Under the pieces are notes generated by a model. That model was not told the origin of the DNA. It searched no databases and saw only the letters and a program-made list of their open reading frames with translations. This document shows, piece after piece, positions 1 through 10,717 of a DNA stretch of 64,000 bases. The translations under genes were made by a program, and so were the position numbers. Source of the stretch: Oceanobacillus halotolerans (GTDB lineage: Bacteria; Bacillota; Bacilli; Bacillales; Amphibacillaceae); NCBI RefSeq assembly GCF_010993955.1, contig NZ_WIXL01000005.1, positions 124,001 through 188,000 on the forward strand, given 5' to 3'. Each line of letters begins with the position of its first letter. Position 1 is the stretch's first letter.

Positions 1-15
1 AATACAATACTCTAT

Positions 16-1425
16 TTATTTGACCATATGGATTGGTGTTCCCATTGCCACTTCTGCTGCTTCCATCGTAATTTCACCTAATGTAGGGTGAGCATGAATA
101 GTTAATGCTAAGTCCTCAGCAGTCATGCCAGTCTCGATTGCTAAGCCTAATTCAGCAATCATGTCACTCGCATTAGGCCCAGCAATTTGTGCACCAATTA
201 CAAGATTGTCATCTTTTCGTGTAATTAGTTTCAAGAATCCATCACTATTATTTAGAGATAACGCACGACCATTAGCTCCAAATGGGAATTTAGAAGCTTT
301 TACATCATATCCCGCATCTTTTGCCTCTTTTTCAGAGTAACCTACTGATGCCAATTCAGGATCTGTAAATGCTACTGCAGGGATACCGATATAGTCAATT
401 TCAGCTTTTTCTCCGCTAATTACTTCAGCTGCGATTTTACCTTCATATGAAGCTTTGTGTGCTAATGGAGGACCAGCAACAATATCACCAATAGCATAAA
501 TGTTATCAATGTTGGTACGGCATTGCTTATCAATTTTAATTAGCCCTTTGTCATCTACTTCAATACCAACTTGTTCTAATCCAATTTCTTCCGTATTTGG
601 ACGACGGCCTACTGTTACTAGTACATAATCCGCTTCAATTGTTTCTTCTTTTCCTTTGACTTCATAAGTAACCGTAACACCTTTATCGGTTTCTTCAACG
701 CCTTTTGCCATTGCTTCTGTTTTAATAGTAGCACCTTTTTTCTTCAGACGTTTTTTCACCAATTGTGTCATTTGCTTTTCAAAACCGCCAAGAATATCTT
801 TCGTCCCTTCAAGAATCGTAACTTCTGTACCAAAGTTTGCATAAGCAGAACCTAACTCTGTACCTACATAGCCTCCACCAATAACAACCATTTTCTCTGG
901 AATTTCATTAAGGTTTAATGCACCAGTAGAATCTAGCACACGATCTGAGAATTTAAATGATGGGATTTCAATTGGTGATGAACCAGTTGCAATAATACAG
1001 TTATTGAATGTGTATGTTTGTGAATTTTTCTCATCCATCACTTTAACTGTATTTTTGTCAACGAAATACACTTCACCCTTTACAATATCAACTTTGTTCC
1101 CCTTTAAAAGTCCTTCCACACCAGAAGTTAACTTCTTAACAATACTTCCTTTCCATTCTTGGACTTTAGAAAAGTCAACATTTACTTTTTCGGTAGTAAT
1201 ACCTAAATCATCATTACCATGTGCTTGTTCCGTTAAATGACCTGCTTGAATTAATGCTTTTGATGGAATACAACCTACATTTAAACATACTCCACCTAAC
1301 TCGCCTTTATCGACGATCGTTACTTTTTGACCAGTTTGTGCTGCCCGTATAGCAGCAACATATCCACCTGGTCCTGCTCCTACAACCAATGTGTCTAACT
1401 CAATTGGAAAATCTCCTACTACCAT
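16..1425 (-). CDS. pdhD: Dihydrolipoamide dehydrogenase, E3 of pyruvate dehydrogenase
   Basis: E3 reoxidises the dihydrolipoyl groups of E2 and passes electrons through FAD to NAD+; it acts in the cytoplasm as part of the pyruvate dehydrogenase complex. The 469-residue protein has the FAD-binding [10 protein letters not shown] near residue 17, the redox-active disulfide in GGVCLNVGC near 46, the NAD-binding GGGYVGTE near 183 and the C-terminal His-Glu pair in HAHPTLGE. Length is normal for the family. The ATG has GGAGG eight bases upstream, inside the 3' end of pdhC, and the gap to pdhC is 3 bp, so the two are co-translated in the order pdhA-B-C-D. E3 can be shared with other 2-oxoacid dehydrogenases, but position makes the pdh role clear. 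Confidence 0.97.
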   Translation of the reverse strand: MVVGDFPIELDTLVVGAGPGGYVAAIRAAQTGQKVTIVDKGELGGVCLNVGCIPSKALIQAGHLTEQAHGNDDLGITTEKVNVDFSKVQEWKGSIVKKLTSGVEGLLKGNKVDIVKGEVYFVDKNTVKVMDEKNSQTYTFNNCIIATGSSPIEIPSFKFSDRVLDSTGALNLNEIPEKMVVIGGGYVGTELGSAYANFGTEVTILEGTKDILGGFEKQMTQLVKKRLKKKGATIKTEAMAKGVEETDKGVTVTYEVKGKEETIEADYVLVTVGRRPNTEEIGLEQVGIEVDDKGLIKIDKQCRTNIDNIYAIGDIVAGPPLAHKASYEGKIAAEVISGEKAEIDYIGIPAVAFTDPELASVGYSEKEAKDAGYDVKASKFPFGANGRALSLNNSDGFLKLITRKDDNLVIGAQIAGPNASDMIAELGLAIETGMTAEDLALTIHAHPTLGEITMEAAEVAMGTPIHMVK

Positions 1426-1428
1426 ACT

Positions 1429-2706
1429 TTACGCCTCCATCATAATTAATTGTGGATCGTTCAATAAACGTTTGATTTGATTTAGGGCTAATTGTGCGGT
1501 AGCACCATCAACAATACGATGATCAAAGCTCAAGGATACAGCAAGTACTGGAGCAATGACAACTTCCCCATCACGGACTACTGGTTTTTCAGCGATACGA
1601 CCAATTCCTAAAATAATTGCTTCTGGATAATTGATAACAGGTGTAAACCACTGACCACCAGCAGATCCAATGTTCGTAATTGTATTGGATGCACCCTTCA
1701 TCTCTTCAGGTGCTAGTTTACCACTACGAGCCTTTTCTGCCAATTCATTTATCTCTTTGGAAATCGTAAAGATGGATTTACGATCAGCATTTTTCACAAC
1801 TGGAACAAGTAATCCTTTGTCAGTGTCCGCTGCAATACCAATGTTGTAGTAATGTTTATAAACAATTTCATCGGTATCATCGTCTACAGATGAATTAATG
1901 ATTGGGAACTGCTTAGATGCAGACACTAATGCTTTTACAACATACGGTAAATACGTTAATTTAATATCTTGTTCAGCTGCAACTGCTTTAAATTTCTTCC
2001 GGTGTGCTACAAGTTCTGTTACATCCACTTCATCCATTAATGTAACGTGTGGAGCCTTTGTTTTGGAGTTAACCATTGCTTTGGCGATAGACTTACGGAT
2101 ACCGCTCATCTTTTCGCGAGTTTCTGGGAAATCTCCACCTTTAGGAGCCGCAACAGCTTCTTTTTCTGGTAGACTAGCTTCTGTTGTTTCTTCTTTTGCT
2201 GCAGGTTCACCTTGTTCACCACTTAAGAACTGGTCAATATCTTCTTTTAAAACACGTCCATTTTTACCAGAACCTGTAACATCCTGGATATTCACATCAT
2301 TATCACGTGCATATTTCCTTACGGATGGCATTGCTATAACACGTTTATTCTCTGTATCATTAGTTGCTTCTGTTTTTGGTTCATCTTGTTTTACGTCATC
2401 TTTAGCTGGAGCTTCCTCTTTTGTTTCTTGCTCAGGTTCAGCTGAATCATCTTCATCTGATTCATAACCTTCTGCATCAAATGAAATTAAATTATCTCCA
2501 ACTACTGCTACTTCCCCTTCATTTACATGTATTTTTTGTACAGTTCCTTCAACTGGAGACGGTATTTCTACAACTGCTTTATCATTTTGTACTTCGCAAA
2601 GCACGTCATCCTCTTTTATTTCATCGCCTTCTTTTACAAACCACTTTACAATCTCGCCTTCATGGATCCCTTCACCAATATCAGGCAGTTTAAAATTAAA
2701 AGCCAC
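1429..2706 (-). CDS. pdhC: Pyruvate dehydrogenase E2, dihydrolipoyl acetyltransferase
   Basis: E2 is the structural core of the complex and transfers acetyl groups from lipoyl-lysine to CoA. Order in the 425-residue protein: one N-terminal lipoyl domain (lysine in [11 protein letters not shown] near 43), an acidic Glu/Asp/Lys-rich linker, a peripheral subunit-binding domain ([15 protein letters not shown], then GSGKNGRV, near 128-155), a second linker, and the catalytic domain with the HRIVDG motif near 397. The start is GTG with GGGAGG seven or eight bases upstream. It sits between pdhB (21 bp gap) and pdhD (3 bp gap). A single lipoyl domain is usual in Gram-positive PDH. Confidence 0.97.
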   Translation of the reverse strand: MAFNFKLPDIGEGIHEGEIVKWFVKEGDEIKEDDVLCEVQNDKAVVEIPSPVEGTVQKIHVNEGEVAVVGDNLISFDAEGYESDEDDSAEPEQETKEEAPAKDDVKQDEPKTEATNDTENKRVIAMPSVRKYARDNDVNIQDVTGSGKNGRVLKEDIDQFLSGEQGEPAAKEETTEASLPEKEAVAAPKGGDFPETREKMSGIRKSIAKAMVNSKTKAPHVTLMDEVDVTELVAHRKKFKAVAAEQDIKLTYLPYVVKALVSASKQFPIINSSVDDDTDEIVYKHYYNIGIAADTDKGLLVPVVKNADRKSIFTISKEINELAEKARSGKLAPEEMKGASNTITNIGSAGGQWFTPVINYPEAIILGIGRIAEKPVVRDGEVVIAPVLAVSLSFDHRIVDGATAQLALNQIKRLLNDPQLIMMEA

Positions 2707-2727
2707 TATTACTACCTCCCATCAGGA

Positions 2728-3705
2728 TTAAAAATTAATTACTTCGTTAACTTTCTCTACGATGTCTTTATGATTTGGTAGCCATACTTCCTCTGCTTCG
2801 GAAAATGCATAAACCGTATCTGGTGCAGTTACACGTAAAACTGGTGCTTCTAAATGTAGAATTGCACGTTCTTGAATTTCAGAAATTACATGTGCTGCTA
2901 CTCCCGCTTGACGCTGTGCTTCTTGAACCATGACAACTCGATTTGTTTTCTGTACCGATTCAATAATGGTATCTACATCAATCGGCGAAACCGTACGAAG
3001 ATCAATTACTTCGGCATCAATACCATCTTTTTCAAGCTCTTCGGCTGCTTTAAGTGACGCATGAACCATTGCACCATAAGCAATTAATGTTACGTCTTTG
3101 CCTTCTCTTTTCACATCTGCTTTCCCAAGATCAATCGTATATTCTTCATCTGGAACCTCACCACGGAAAGAACGATACAATTTCATATGTTCTAAAAATA
3201 CAACTGGATCATTATCACGGATGGACGAAATTAATAATCCTTTTGCATCGTATGGTGTAGATGGTATTACTACTTTCACACCTGGTTGCTGAGCAATTAA
3301 ACCTTCTAATGAATCTGCGTGAAGTTCAGGTGTATGCACTCCGCCACCAAATGGGGAACGAACAGTAATTGGTGCTGTTTTCGTACCTCCAGAACGATAG
3401 CGCATACGTGCCATTTGTCCGTTTACAGCATCCATTGCCTCATAAATAAAGCCGAAGAATTGGATTTCTGGCACAGGACGGTAGCCCTGTAGTGCTAAGC
3501 CAATTGAGATTCCGCCAATACCTGATTCAGCTAATGGTGTATCAAAAACGCGATCTTCTCCAAATTCTTTTTGTAAGCCTTCGGTAGCACGGAAAACACC
3601 ACCATTTTGGCCAACGTCTTCACCAAACACAAGCACATTTTCATCATTTTTTAACTCGTTGCGCATTGCATCAGTGATTGCTTGGATCATTGTTTTTTGT
3701 GCCAT
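2728..3705 (-). CDS. pdhB: Pyruvate dehydrogenase E1 component, beta subunit
   Basis: The beta subunit of the heterotetrameric E1 decarboxylase binds thiamine diphosphate together with PdhA. The 325 residues match the family length. Visible signatures include [15 protein letters not shown], with the Glu that contacts the TPP aminopyrimidine, then [26 protein letters not shown] and the C-terminal transketolase domain ([17 protein letters not shown]). The ATG lies 3 bp after the pdhA stop and uses a GGAG about 12 bases upstream in the pdhA 3' end, which suggests translational coupling that gives equal alpha and beta. Confidence 0.96.
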   Translation of the reverse strand: MAQKTMIQAITDAMRNELKNDENVLVFGEDVGQNGGVFRATEGLQKEFGEDRVFDTPLAESGIGGISIGLALQGYRPVPEIQFFGFIYEAMDAVNGQMARMRYRSGGTKTAPITVRSPFGGGVHTPELHADSLEGLIAQQPGVKVVIPSTPYDAKGLLISSIRDNDPVVFLEHMKLYRSFRGEVPDEEYTIDLGKADVKREGKDVTLIAYGAMVHASLKAAEELEKDGIDAEVIDLRTVSPIDVDTIIESVQKTNRVVMVQEAQRQAGVAAHVISEIQERAILHLEAPVLRVTAPDTVYAFSEAEEVWLPNHKDIVEKVNEVINF

Positions 3706-3708
3706 GAT

Positions 3709-5129
<1,421 letters not shown>

Positions 5130-5240
5130 AACACATTCGCTCGTCCTTTAACGAATGTGTTAAAAAAACTAAGGCTATCGCCAACCTTTTCGGCGATAGC
5201 CTTAGTTGCACTATGTAGAAAAAAAGTTTTCCTATCTACC
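5130..5240. repeat. Repeat hairpins, family C/D (copy D1)
   Basis: Two hairpins in tandem. The first (5130-5161) pairs AACACATTCG with CGAATGTGTT and resembles the head of the family C repeat at 18669 and 39979. The second (5167-5207) pairs AACTAAGGCTATCGCC with GGCGATAGCCTTAGTT, and is followed by a tail (GTAGAAAAAAAGTTTT) shared with the D copies at 10294, 14567 and 40637. The stem bases differ from those copies while pairing is kept. No coding capacity is credible. Confidence 0.75.
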
Positions 5241-5281
5241 AAAAAAAAAGAATTAAATTCAAAAGTCGAATTTAATTCTTT
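5241..5281 (-). terminator. Intrinsic terminator of ykyA
   Basis: A 14-bp perfect stem (AAAGAATTAAATTC with GAATTTAATTCTTT, 7-base loop), followed on the minus strand by a run of T. It lies 7 bp past the ykyA stop. Confidence 0.85.
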
Positions 5282-5288
5282 CTCATGG

Positions 5289-6032
5289 TTACTCCGTTTC
5301 TGTTTTTTCCTCATCATTTTCATCATCAGTTGATTCTGGATTTTCTACTTCATCATTACTGCCATCATTTTGATGCTCTTCGTATGTAACTTCTATTCCT
5401 GCAAGTCGATAAAATTCCTCTTTTAGCTCATTATATTCAACCGTATAGGCATTAAATTGATCATTAGCTTCTAATACTTTTTGATATGTTTCATTTATTT
5501 CTGTAATGTGATTGGTTAATTGTTCTTGTTCTGTTTCCTCCTCTTGAAGCATTTCATACAGCGTCTTTTCGAGTGATAATGATTCCGTATAAACCTCGTA
5601 CAAATCATCATAAGCGTCATATCGATTCATCATAACGTCATACATTTCTTTTCCTTGACGCTTTACATCTTCTTCCTCAATTTCGTCTAGCAATGACTCA
5701 ATTTTGGAAAACTCTTCTTTTGAAGCGGAAATACTATCTTTTTCTAATTCAATTTTCTCTTCCCGTTCTTCTATAAGGCTTATGGCATCTTTTGATAACT
5801 CTTGGATTTGATCAAGTTCTTCCATAGTTAGATCAATTATTTCGTTATATAATGCTTGTTCTTGTTTTTCTAGTTCGGCAATTGGTTGTTGCTGGTTTTC
5901 AAATACCTCTTCTAACGATACTGCTTCTTCTAAATGGTTATAAATCTGATCTTGGGTTGATGTACTGTTACATGCTATCAAGAATAGCATTAAGCCAATA
6001 GCTACAACTAGACGAAGTTTTTTAAGTGACAC
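5289..6032 (-). CDS. ykyA: YkyA-family lipoprotein
   Basis: Putative cell-wall-binding lipoprotein of the YkyA family. The start is the GTG at 6032, with GGAGG seven bases upstream; a longer reading frame to 6107 has no ribosome site. From the GTG the protein is 247 residues: a short positive N-terminus, a hydrophobic core (VVAIGLMLFLIAC) ending in a lipobox cysteine, a long Glu/Lys-rich, probably coiled-coil region, and an acidic Asp/Glu/Thr tail. It should be anchored to the outer face of the membrane. Function is unknown in the family. Its place between def and pdhA is the same as in B. subtilis. Confidence 0.9.
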   Translation of the reverse strand: MSLKKLRLVVAIGLMLFLIACNSTSTQDQIYNHLEEAVSLEEVFENQQQPIAELEKQEQALYNEIIDLTMEELDQIQELSKDAISLIEEREEKIELEKDSISASKEEFSKIESLLDEIEEEDVKRQGKEMYDVMMNRYDAYDDLYEVYTESLSLEKTLYEMLQEEETEQEQLTNHITEINETYQKVLEANDQFNAYTVEYNELKEEFYRLAGIEVTYEEHQNDGSNDEVENPESTDDENDEEKTETE

Positions 6033-6272
6033 AATATTTCCTCCTTCATTCCCCACTTTATGTAAGCTATATTTCCTTGTTTGTTTATTAACAGTATAAC
6101 ATACCAAAAATATGGAAGAAGATAAAAAAATAATTCCATCATAGTATATGACAAAGAAAGTGTTATTTATGATATAGATTACGAATTTAACCCCAATGAT
6201 TTACGGGCTCACCGCATCATGATAAACTATTACTAATTCAGTGAGGAAGCTAGACGATAGGAGTGACGAAGA

Positions 6273-6824
6273 ATGATAACAATGGATGACATTGTTCGTG
6301 AAGGACATCCAGCATTACGTGAAGTAACGAAAGAAATGGATGTTCCATTATCAGAAAATGATCATACCTTAGCAAACGAAATGCTAACATTTTTAAAAAA
6401 TAGTCAAGATGACAAAATGGCAACCAAATATAACTTACGTCCCGGAGTTGGTCTTGCTGCACCTCAATTAGGACTAACAAAACGAATGATTGCTGTTCAC
6501 TTTGAAGATTTAAAAGGAAATGAATATAGCTATATTTTAGTTAACCCAAAAATCGTTAGTCATTCCGTTGAAAAAGCCTACTTAACATCTGGTGAAGGCT
6601 GTTTATCAGTTGATCGAAATGTGGAAGGGTATGTACCGCGTTATGCTCGTATTACCGTTAAAGCATTTGATCCAGACGGAAATGAACTTAAACTTAGATT
6701 ACGTGATTATGCAGCGATTGTATTTCAACATGAAATTGATCATTTAAACGGCATTATGTTTTATGATCATATTAATCAAGACAACCCCCTATTACCACCA
6801 GAAAATGCAAAAGCAATAGAATAA
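6273..6824 (+). CDS. def: Peptide deformylase
   Basis: This metalloenzyme removes the formyl group from the initiator methionine of new proteins. All three motifs are present in the 183-residue protein: GVGLAAPQ near 59, EGCLS near 110 (metal-ligand Cys) and HEIDHLNG near 154 (two His ligands and the catalytic Glu). The size and the insertion between motifs 1 and 2 fit type II deformylases such as B. subtilis DefB. ATG with AGGAG upstream. It is transcribed divergently from ykyA and ends in a strong terminator. Confidence 0.96.
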   Translation: MITMDDIVREGHPALREVTKEMDVPLSENDHTLANEMLTFLKNSQDDKMATKYNLRPGVGLAAPQLGLTKRMIAVHFEDLKGNEYSYILVNPKIVSHSVEKAYLTSGEGCLSVDRNVEGYVPRYARITVKAFDPDGNELKLRLRDYAAIVFQHEIDHLNGIMFYDHINQDNPLLPPENAKAIE

Positions 6825-6873
6825 CAAATAAAAGCAACAGTTAGGCAAAAACATAACTGTTGCTTTTATTTGT
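6824..6873 (+). terminator. Intrinsic terminator after def
   Basis: A 20-bp inverted repeat (ACAAATAAAAGCAACAGTTA with TAACTGTTGCTTTTATTTGT, 10-base loop) that begins at the def stop codon. The A-rich 5' arm suggests it can work in both directions. Confidence 0.85.
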
Positions 6874-6963
6874 ATAAGAATTCTCTTGGTGCGAAAAATA
6901 TAGTACAAAACCTTAACGTTCATACAAATCGACCAAAATTTTCTAGAATACCATACTTTTTCG

Positions 6964-6992
6964 TTTCAAAATTTGTTAAACCATACTATAAT
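6964..6992 (+). promoter_or_regulatory. Candidate sigma-A promoter for the small gene at 7067
   Basis: TTTCAA, a 17-base spacer and a perfect TATAAT (6987-6992), about 75 bp upstream of the 31-codon reading frame. The -10 is perfect and the -35 is weak. Confidence 0.5.
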
Positions 6993-7066
6993 ATGAATAA
7001 GAGGGATTGGATCGGTAGAGCGTTTTTTACTTGCTTTTCTTAAATAATAGAAAGGAGATGTACCTT

Positions 7067-7162
7067 ATGCTTAGGCGTCTTAAAGAAAAGCTAAAAAAAC
7101 GATGGAAGGATTTTTTAGGCAAAGAACGTGTTCCTACTACTTGTGATAAAGAATTATATTAA
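7067..7162 (+). CDS. Small basic protein, 31 residues, unknown function
   Basis: A short reading frame with an excellent ribosome site (AAAGGAGATG, then ACCTT-like spacing, then ATG) and its own candidate promoter. The first 20 residues are strongly basic and could form an amphipathic helix (LRRLKEKLKKRWKDFLGK); the tail holds a single Cys and ends in DKELY. There is no membrane segment. It sits between def and rpoY-rnjA and is followed by a 16-bp palindrome. I do not recognise the family. The ribosome site and codon make-up argue for a real gene, but this rests on sequence inspection only. Confidence 0.6.
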   Translation: MLRRLKEKLKKRWKDFLGKERVPTTCDKELY

Positions 7163-7228
7163 TATAGCCAATCACAGATAAATACACTATTTAAAAACCT
7201 ATTTTAGTGACCCGAGGTTTCATTAAAC

Positions 7229-7266
7229 GAAACGTGTTTCAAAATTTTGGTTTTGAAACACGTTTC
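7229..7266. other. Perfect 16-bp palindrome upstream of rpoY-rnjA
   Basis: GAAACGTGTTTCAAAA pairs perfectly with TTTTGAAACACGTTTC around a 6-base loop. No T-run follows on the plus strand, so it is a poor intrinsic terminator. It lies about 100 bp before rpoY, in the leader or promoter region of the rpoY-rnjA operon, and could be an mRNA hairpin or a regulator site. Confidence 0.7.
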
Positions 7267-7364
7267 AATTGGATATGTTGTATTAGACTATGTATTTTCC
7301 GATAAACAATTGTTCATCAATATAAATTACGTCAGCAAATGAAGAAGAAGTTAGGAGAGATGAA

Positions 7365-7580
7365 ATGATTTACAAAGTTTTATATCAAGAATTACCAGAT
7401 GAAATACCTGTTCGAGAACGTACGAAAAGTCTTTATGTAGAAGCAGACTCCGTTAAAGAGGTCCGTCAAAAACTTGGTAGACAGAATTACAAAATTAATA
7501 TCGAATTTATCCAGCCATTAGATACAGCACATTTAGATTACGAAAAACAAGCAGAACATTTCACAGTGGAGAATGTGTAA
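7365..7580 (+). CDS. rpoY: RNA polymerase epsilon subunit (YkzG)
   Basis: A small auxiliary subunit of Firmicute RNA polymerase. The 71-residue protein has the family's start ([20 protein letters not shown]) and the [19 protein letters not shown] segment. ATG with TTAGGAGAG upstream. It is followed after 4 bp by rnjA, the same pair as ykzG-rnjA in B. subtilis, so transcription and RNA decay components are co-expressed. Length is the same as the family norm. Confidence 0.95.
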   Translation: MIYKVLYQELPDEIPVRERTKSLYVEADSVKEVRQKLGRQNYKINIEFIQPLDTAHLDYEKQAEHFTVENV

Positions 7581-7584
7581 ACGT

Positions 7585-9252
7585 ATGAAATTTGTAAAAA
7601 ATGATCAAACAGCCGTATTTGCTTTAGGTGGTTTGGGAGAAATCGGCAAAAACACATATGGTATTCAATTTCAAGATGAGATTATTCTAATTGATGCTGG
7701 TATTAAATTTCCAGAAGACGAACTACTTGGAATTGATTATGTTATTCCAGATTACACCTATCTAAAGCAAAATGAAGATAAGATTAAAGGGCTGTTTATT
7801 ACACATGGTCATGAAGACCATATTGGGGGTATTCCCTATTTACTGCGTGAAATAAATGTGCCTATCTATGCTGGAAAACTTGCAATCGGACTCATCCGAA
7901 ATAAATTAGATGAACATGGTTTATTACGAAATACAAAATTAAATACAATCCAAGAAGATGATGTAATTAAATTCCGTAAGACAGCAGTGTCTTTTTTCCG
8001 TACAACACACAGCATTCCAGACTCCTTTGGTATCGTGGTTAAGACACCACCTGGGAATATTGTGCATACTGGTGACTTTAAATTTGATTTTACACCAGTA
8101 GGGGAACCTGCCAATTTAACAAAAATGGCAGAAATAGGAAAAGAAGGTGTACTTTGTTTACTTTCTGATAGTACTAATAGTGAAGTGCCTGGCTTTACCA
8201 TGTCAGAAAAAGTGGTTGGCGGCAATATTAATGATATATTCTCTAGAGTGGATGGTAGACTAATTTTTGCAACCTTTGCCTCCAATATTTACCGTTTGCA
8301 ACAAGTAGTAGAAGCTGCCGTTAAACATAATCGCAAAGTAGCAGTATTTGGACGTAGTATGGAATCCGCTATTAGAATTGGACAAGAACTCGGCTATATT
8401 ACTGCTCCAAAAGACACGTTTATTGAAGCCAATCAGATCAACCGTCTACCAGCACATGAGGTTACTATCCTTTGTACAGGATCACAGGGTGAGCCAATGG
8501 CAGCACTTTCCCGAATTGCTAATGGTACACACAGACAAATCCAAATTATTCCTGGTGATACTGTTGTATTTTCATCATCACCAATCCCTGGTAATACAAT
8601 TAGTGTTAGCCGTACCATTAATAAGTTATATCGAGCAGGAGCAGATGTCATCCATGGCCCATTAAGTAATATTCATACTTCTGGACATGGTAGTCAAGAA
8701 GAACAAAAGCTTATGCTACGACTTATTCAACCAACCTATTTGATGCCTATTCATGGTGAATATCGCATGTTAAAAGAACATACTAATCTAGCTGCTAATT
8801 GCGGTATAGATTATGATCGTTCCTTCATAATGGATAATGGTGATGTATTAGCATTAGGAAAGGATAATGCAATGGTTGCAGGCAAGGTACCGTCTGGGTC
8901 CATCTATGTCGATGGTAGTGGTATCGGCGATATTGGTAATATTGTATTGCGTGATCGTCGTATATTATCAGAAGAAGGACTTGTTATTATTGTGGTAAGC
9001 ATCAACATGAAAGAGTTCAAAATTTCATCAGGGCCTGATATTATATCGCGAGGCTTTGTGTATATGAGAGAGTCCGAGGACCTAATTAAGGAAGCACAGA
9101 AATTAGTCTCAATTCATTTAAATAAAGTAATGGAGCGCAAGACAACACAATGGTCAGAAATTAAAAATGAAATTACGGATACGATTGCACCATTTCTATA
9201 TGAAAAAACCAAACGTAAACCAATGATTTTACCAATTATCATGGAAGTATAA
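7585..9252 (+). CDS. rnjA: Ribonuclease J1
   Basis: A 5'-3' exoribonuclease and endoribonuclease of the metallo-beta-lactamase/beta-CASP family, central to mRNA turnover. The zinc-binding HGHEDHIGG motif is near residue 74, with [16 protein letters not shown] and [10 protein letters not shown] further on. The start chosen is the ATG at 7585 ([16 protein letters not shown]), which gives 555 residues as in B. subtilis. An in-frame ATG at 7573 overlaps rpoY and has GGAG only two bases before it. It forms an operon with rpoY and ends in a terminator shared with the convergent ktrC. Confidence 0.97.
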   Translation: MKFVKNDQTAVFALGGLGEIGKNTYGIQFQDEIILIDAGIKFPEDELLGIDYVIPDYTYLKQNEDKIKGLFITHGHEDHIGGIPYLLREINVPIYAGKLAIGLIRNKLDEHGLLRNTKLNTIQEDDVIKFRKTAVSFFRTTHSIPDSFGIVVKTPPGNIVHTGDFKFDFTPVGEPANLTKMAEIGKEGVLCLLSDSTNSEVPGFTMSEKVVGGNINDIFSRVDGRLIFATFASNIYRLQQVVEAAVKHNRKVAVFGRSMESAIRIGQELGYITAPKDTFIEANQINRLPAHEVTILCTGSQGEPMAALSRIANGTHRQIQIIPGDTVVFSSSPIPGNTISVSRTINKLYRAGADVIHGPLSNIHTSGHGSQEEQKLMLRLIQPTYLMPIHGEYRMLKEHTNLAANCGIDYDRSFIMDNGDVLALGKDNAMVAGKVPSGSIYVDGSGIGDIGNIVLRDRRILSEEGLVIIVVSINMKEFKISSGPDIISRGFVYMRESEDLIKEAQKLVSIHLNKVMERKTTQWSEIKNEITDTIAPFLYEKTKRKPMILPIIMEV

Positions 9253-9261
9253 ATAAAAGAA

Positions 9262-9298
9262 AAAAAGGATTTCAATGCATCGCATTGAAGTCCTTTTT
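9262..9298. terminator. Bidirectional terminator between rnjA and ktrC
   Basis: AAAAAGGATTTCAATGC pairs with GCATTGAAGTCCTTTTT (one G-T pair, 3-base loop). It has A-run and T-run flanks and lies between two convergent genes; the ktrC stop codon overlaps its last bases. Confidence 0.85.
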
Positions 9299-9966
9299 TA
9301 ATCGTCATCGATAACAAGTTGTTTTTCAAATCTCGATATATCCTTATCTGCACCAATTACAATTAAGATATCATCTTCCTGTAAGGTATATTCAGCCTCT
9401 GGGGATACATTGATCTCCTTATCCTGTTTAATCGCCACAACATTACAACCATAATTAGCACGGATATCAAGATCTACTAATGATTTACCTACCATCTTCT
9501 CCCCTGCTTTTACTTCGACAATGCTATGATCATCTGATAATTCGAGGTAATCTAAGATATTATTGGAAATAATATTATGTGCAATCCGTTTCCCCATGTC
9601 ACGTTCAGGGTGAACGACATGATCAGCACCTATTTTATTAAGTATTTTTTCATGATAATCATTTTGTGCTTTAACAGTAATTTTTTTAATACCAAGGTCT
9701 GTCAAAATAACCGTTGTCAAAATACTAGCTTGTATATTATCCCCAATTGCAACGATAACATGATCAATATTTTTTATCCCTAACTCTTTCAATGTCGTTT
9801 CATCTGTAGAGTCTGCTATAACAGCATGTGAAGCGATATTTTTAAACTCGTGTATTTTATCTTCATCCAAATCAATTGCCAGAACTTGCATGCCCTCCAT
9901 GCTTAGTTCCCGACAAATACTTCCACCAAAACGTCCTAGTCCAATTACTGCATAATCACGCTTCAT
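9298..9966 (-). CDS. ktrC: K+ uptake regulatory subunit KtrC
   Basis: A cytosolic RCK ring protein that gates the K+ channel subunit KtrB/KtrD. Residues 1-130 form the TrkA-N domain, with the nucleotide-binding loop GLGRFGGSICREL at 8-20 and the acidic end of beta-2 (IDLDEDK); residues 140-222 form the TrkA-C domain, which binds c-di-AMP in characterised homologues. The 222-residue length matches B. subtilis KtrC (YkqB), which is also next to rnjA. ATG with AGGGGG seven bases upstream. Its likely partner KtrD is encoded at 33982-35346. Confidence 0.94.
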   Translation of the reverse strand: MKRDYAVIGLGRFGGSICRELSMEGMQVLAIDLDEDKIHEFKNIASHAVIADSTDETTLKELGIKNIDHVIVAIGDNIQASILTTVILTDLGIKKITVKAQNDYHEKILNKIGADHVVHPERDMGKRIAHNIISNNILDYLELSDDHSIVEVKAGEKMVGKSLVDLDIRANYGCNVVAIKQDKEINVSPEAEYTLQEDDILIVIGADKDISRFEKQLVIDDD

Positions 9967-10063
9967 CCAATCGCCCCCTATGACAACATACTGACATTTA
10001 GTCTACCATATATTCGAAAAAAGTGGAATCAAGCCTTATTATACTTCTGTTAAGCTGTTATCT

Positions 10064-10672
10064 AAAGGCCGTTTTCTTACAGATTGTTGCTTTTTTCAGT
10101 ATAAATTTTAATGAATAGTTTATATATGATGTGTCTTAAAATAGTGTAGTTGATTTCCACTTCGGACAGTCGCTTTCATCACGGGCACAAGTGCGACATC
10201 TGTTCAAACTTTACGTTTTCACAGTGTCTTCTTCGCCGCAGGCACGGCCTCAGTCTCCTCTATAGAAAAGCTAAAAGTGCCTTGGTCACCCCCGATTAGA
10301 AAACTTGGCTTGTCGCCAAGTGGCGAAAGCCTTAGTTACACTTATGCAGTAAGAAAGTTTTTCTTATCTGCCAAGCATAAGCCGAGCCTCGGCATGGCGG
10401 TTTTTGCGCGTAATGAGGATTGACTTAAGACCTCGAGGAGGGTGGGCGCTGGCCGATGAAAACTCTGCGTCCTTATGTCTATCGGCACTAGGACGTCCTG
10501 TCCGTCGAAACGAGCCTAAGAGACCCCCGCAGTGTGGGTTTCGCAACTGAGGCTCGTGGGGAATCCTAAGGTGTGCGTAGTGTATTTCCGTAGCGATAAT
10601 TAGAAAACATTTACGACGCATTATCTATATTACGACGTTCATAATATAACAAAGAATGCGAAAAGAATCCTT
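10064..10672. repeat. Interspersed repeat family A, copy A1, with a nested D repeat
   Basis: About 610 bp of mostly GC-rich intergenic DNA. The left end (CCGTTTTCTTACAGATTGTTGC) and right end (AACAAAGAATGCGAAAAG) match, in the expected orientation, the two ends of the other family A copies. The interior has the ACAGTCGCTTTC, ACAGTGTCTTCTTCG and GTAGTGTATTTCCG blocks. A D-type hairpin repeat (10294-10375, with CTTGTCGCCAAGTGGCG) is inserted. An 85-codon open frame across it is a product of the repeat, not a gene. Confidence 0.8.
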
Positions 10673-10717
10673 ACAAAAAGTTTAAAACGCGACATGACAT
10701 AGTAGCATAGAATTGAT

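Noticed and set aside
10364-10621. An 85-codon open frame on the minus strand
   Set aside because: It lies wholly inside repeat A1/D2, has no ribosome site, and its amino-acid make-up reflects the GC-rich repeat.
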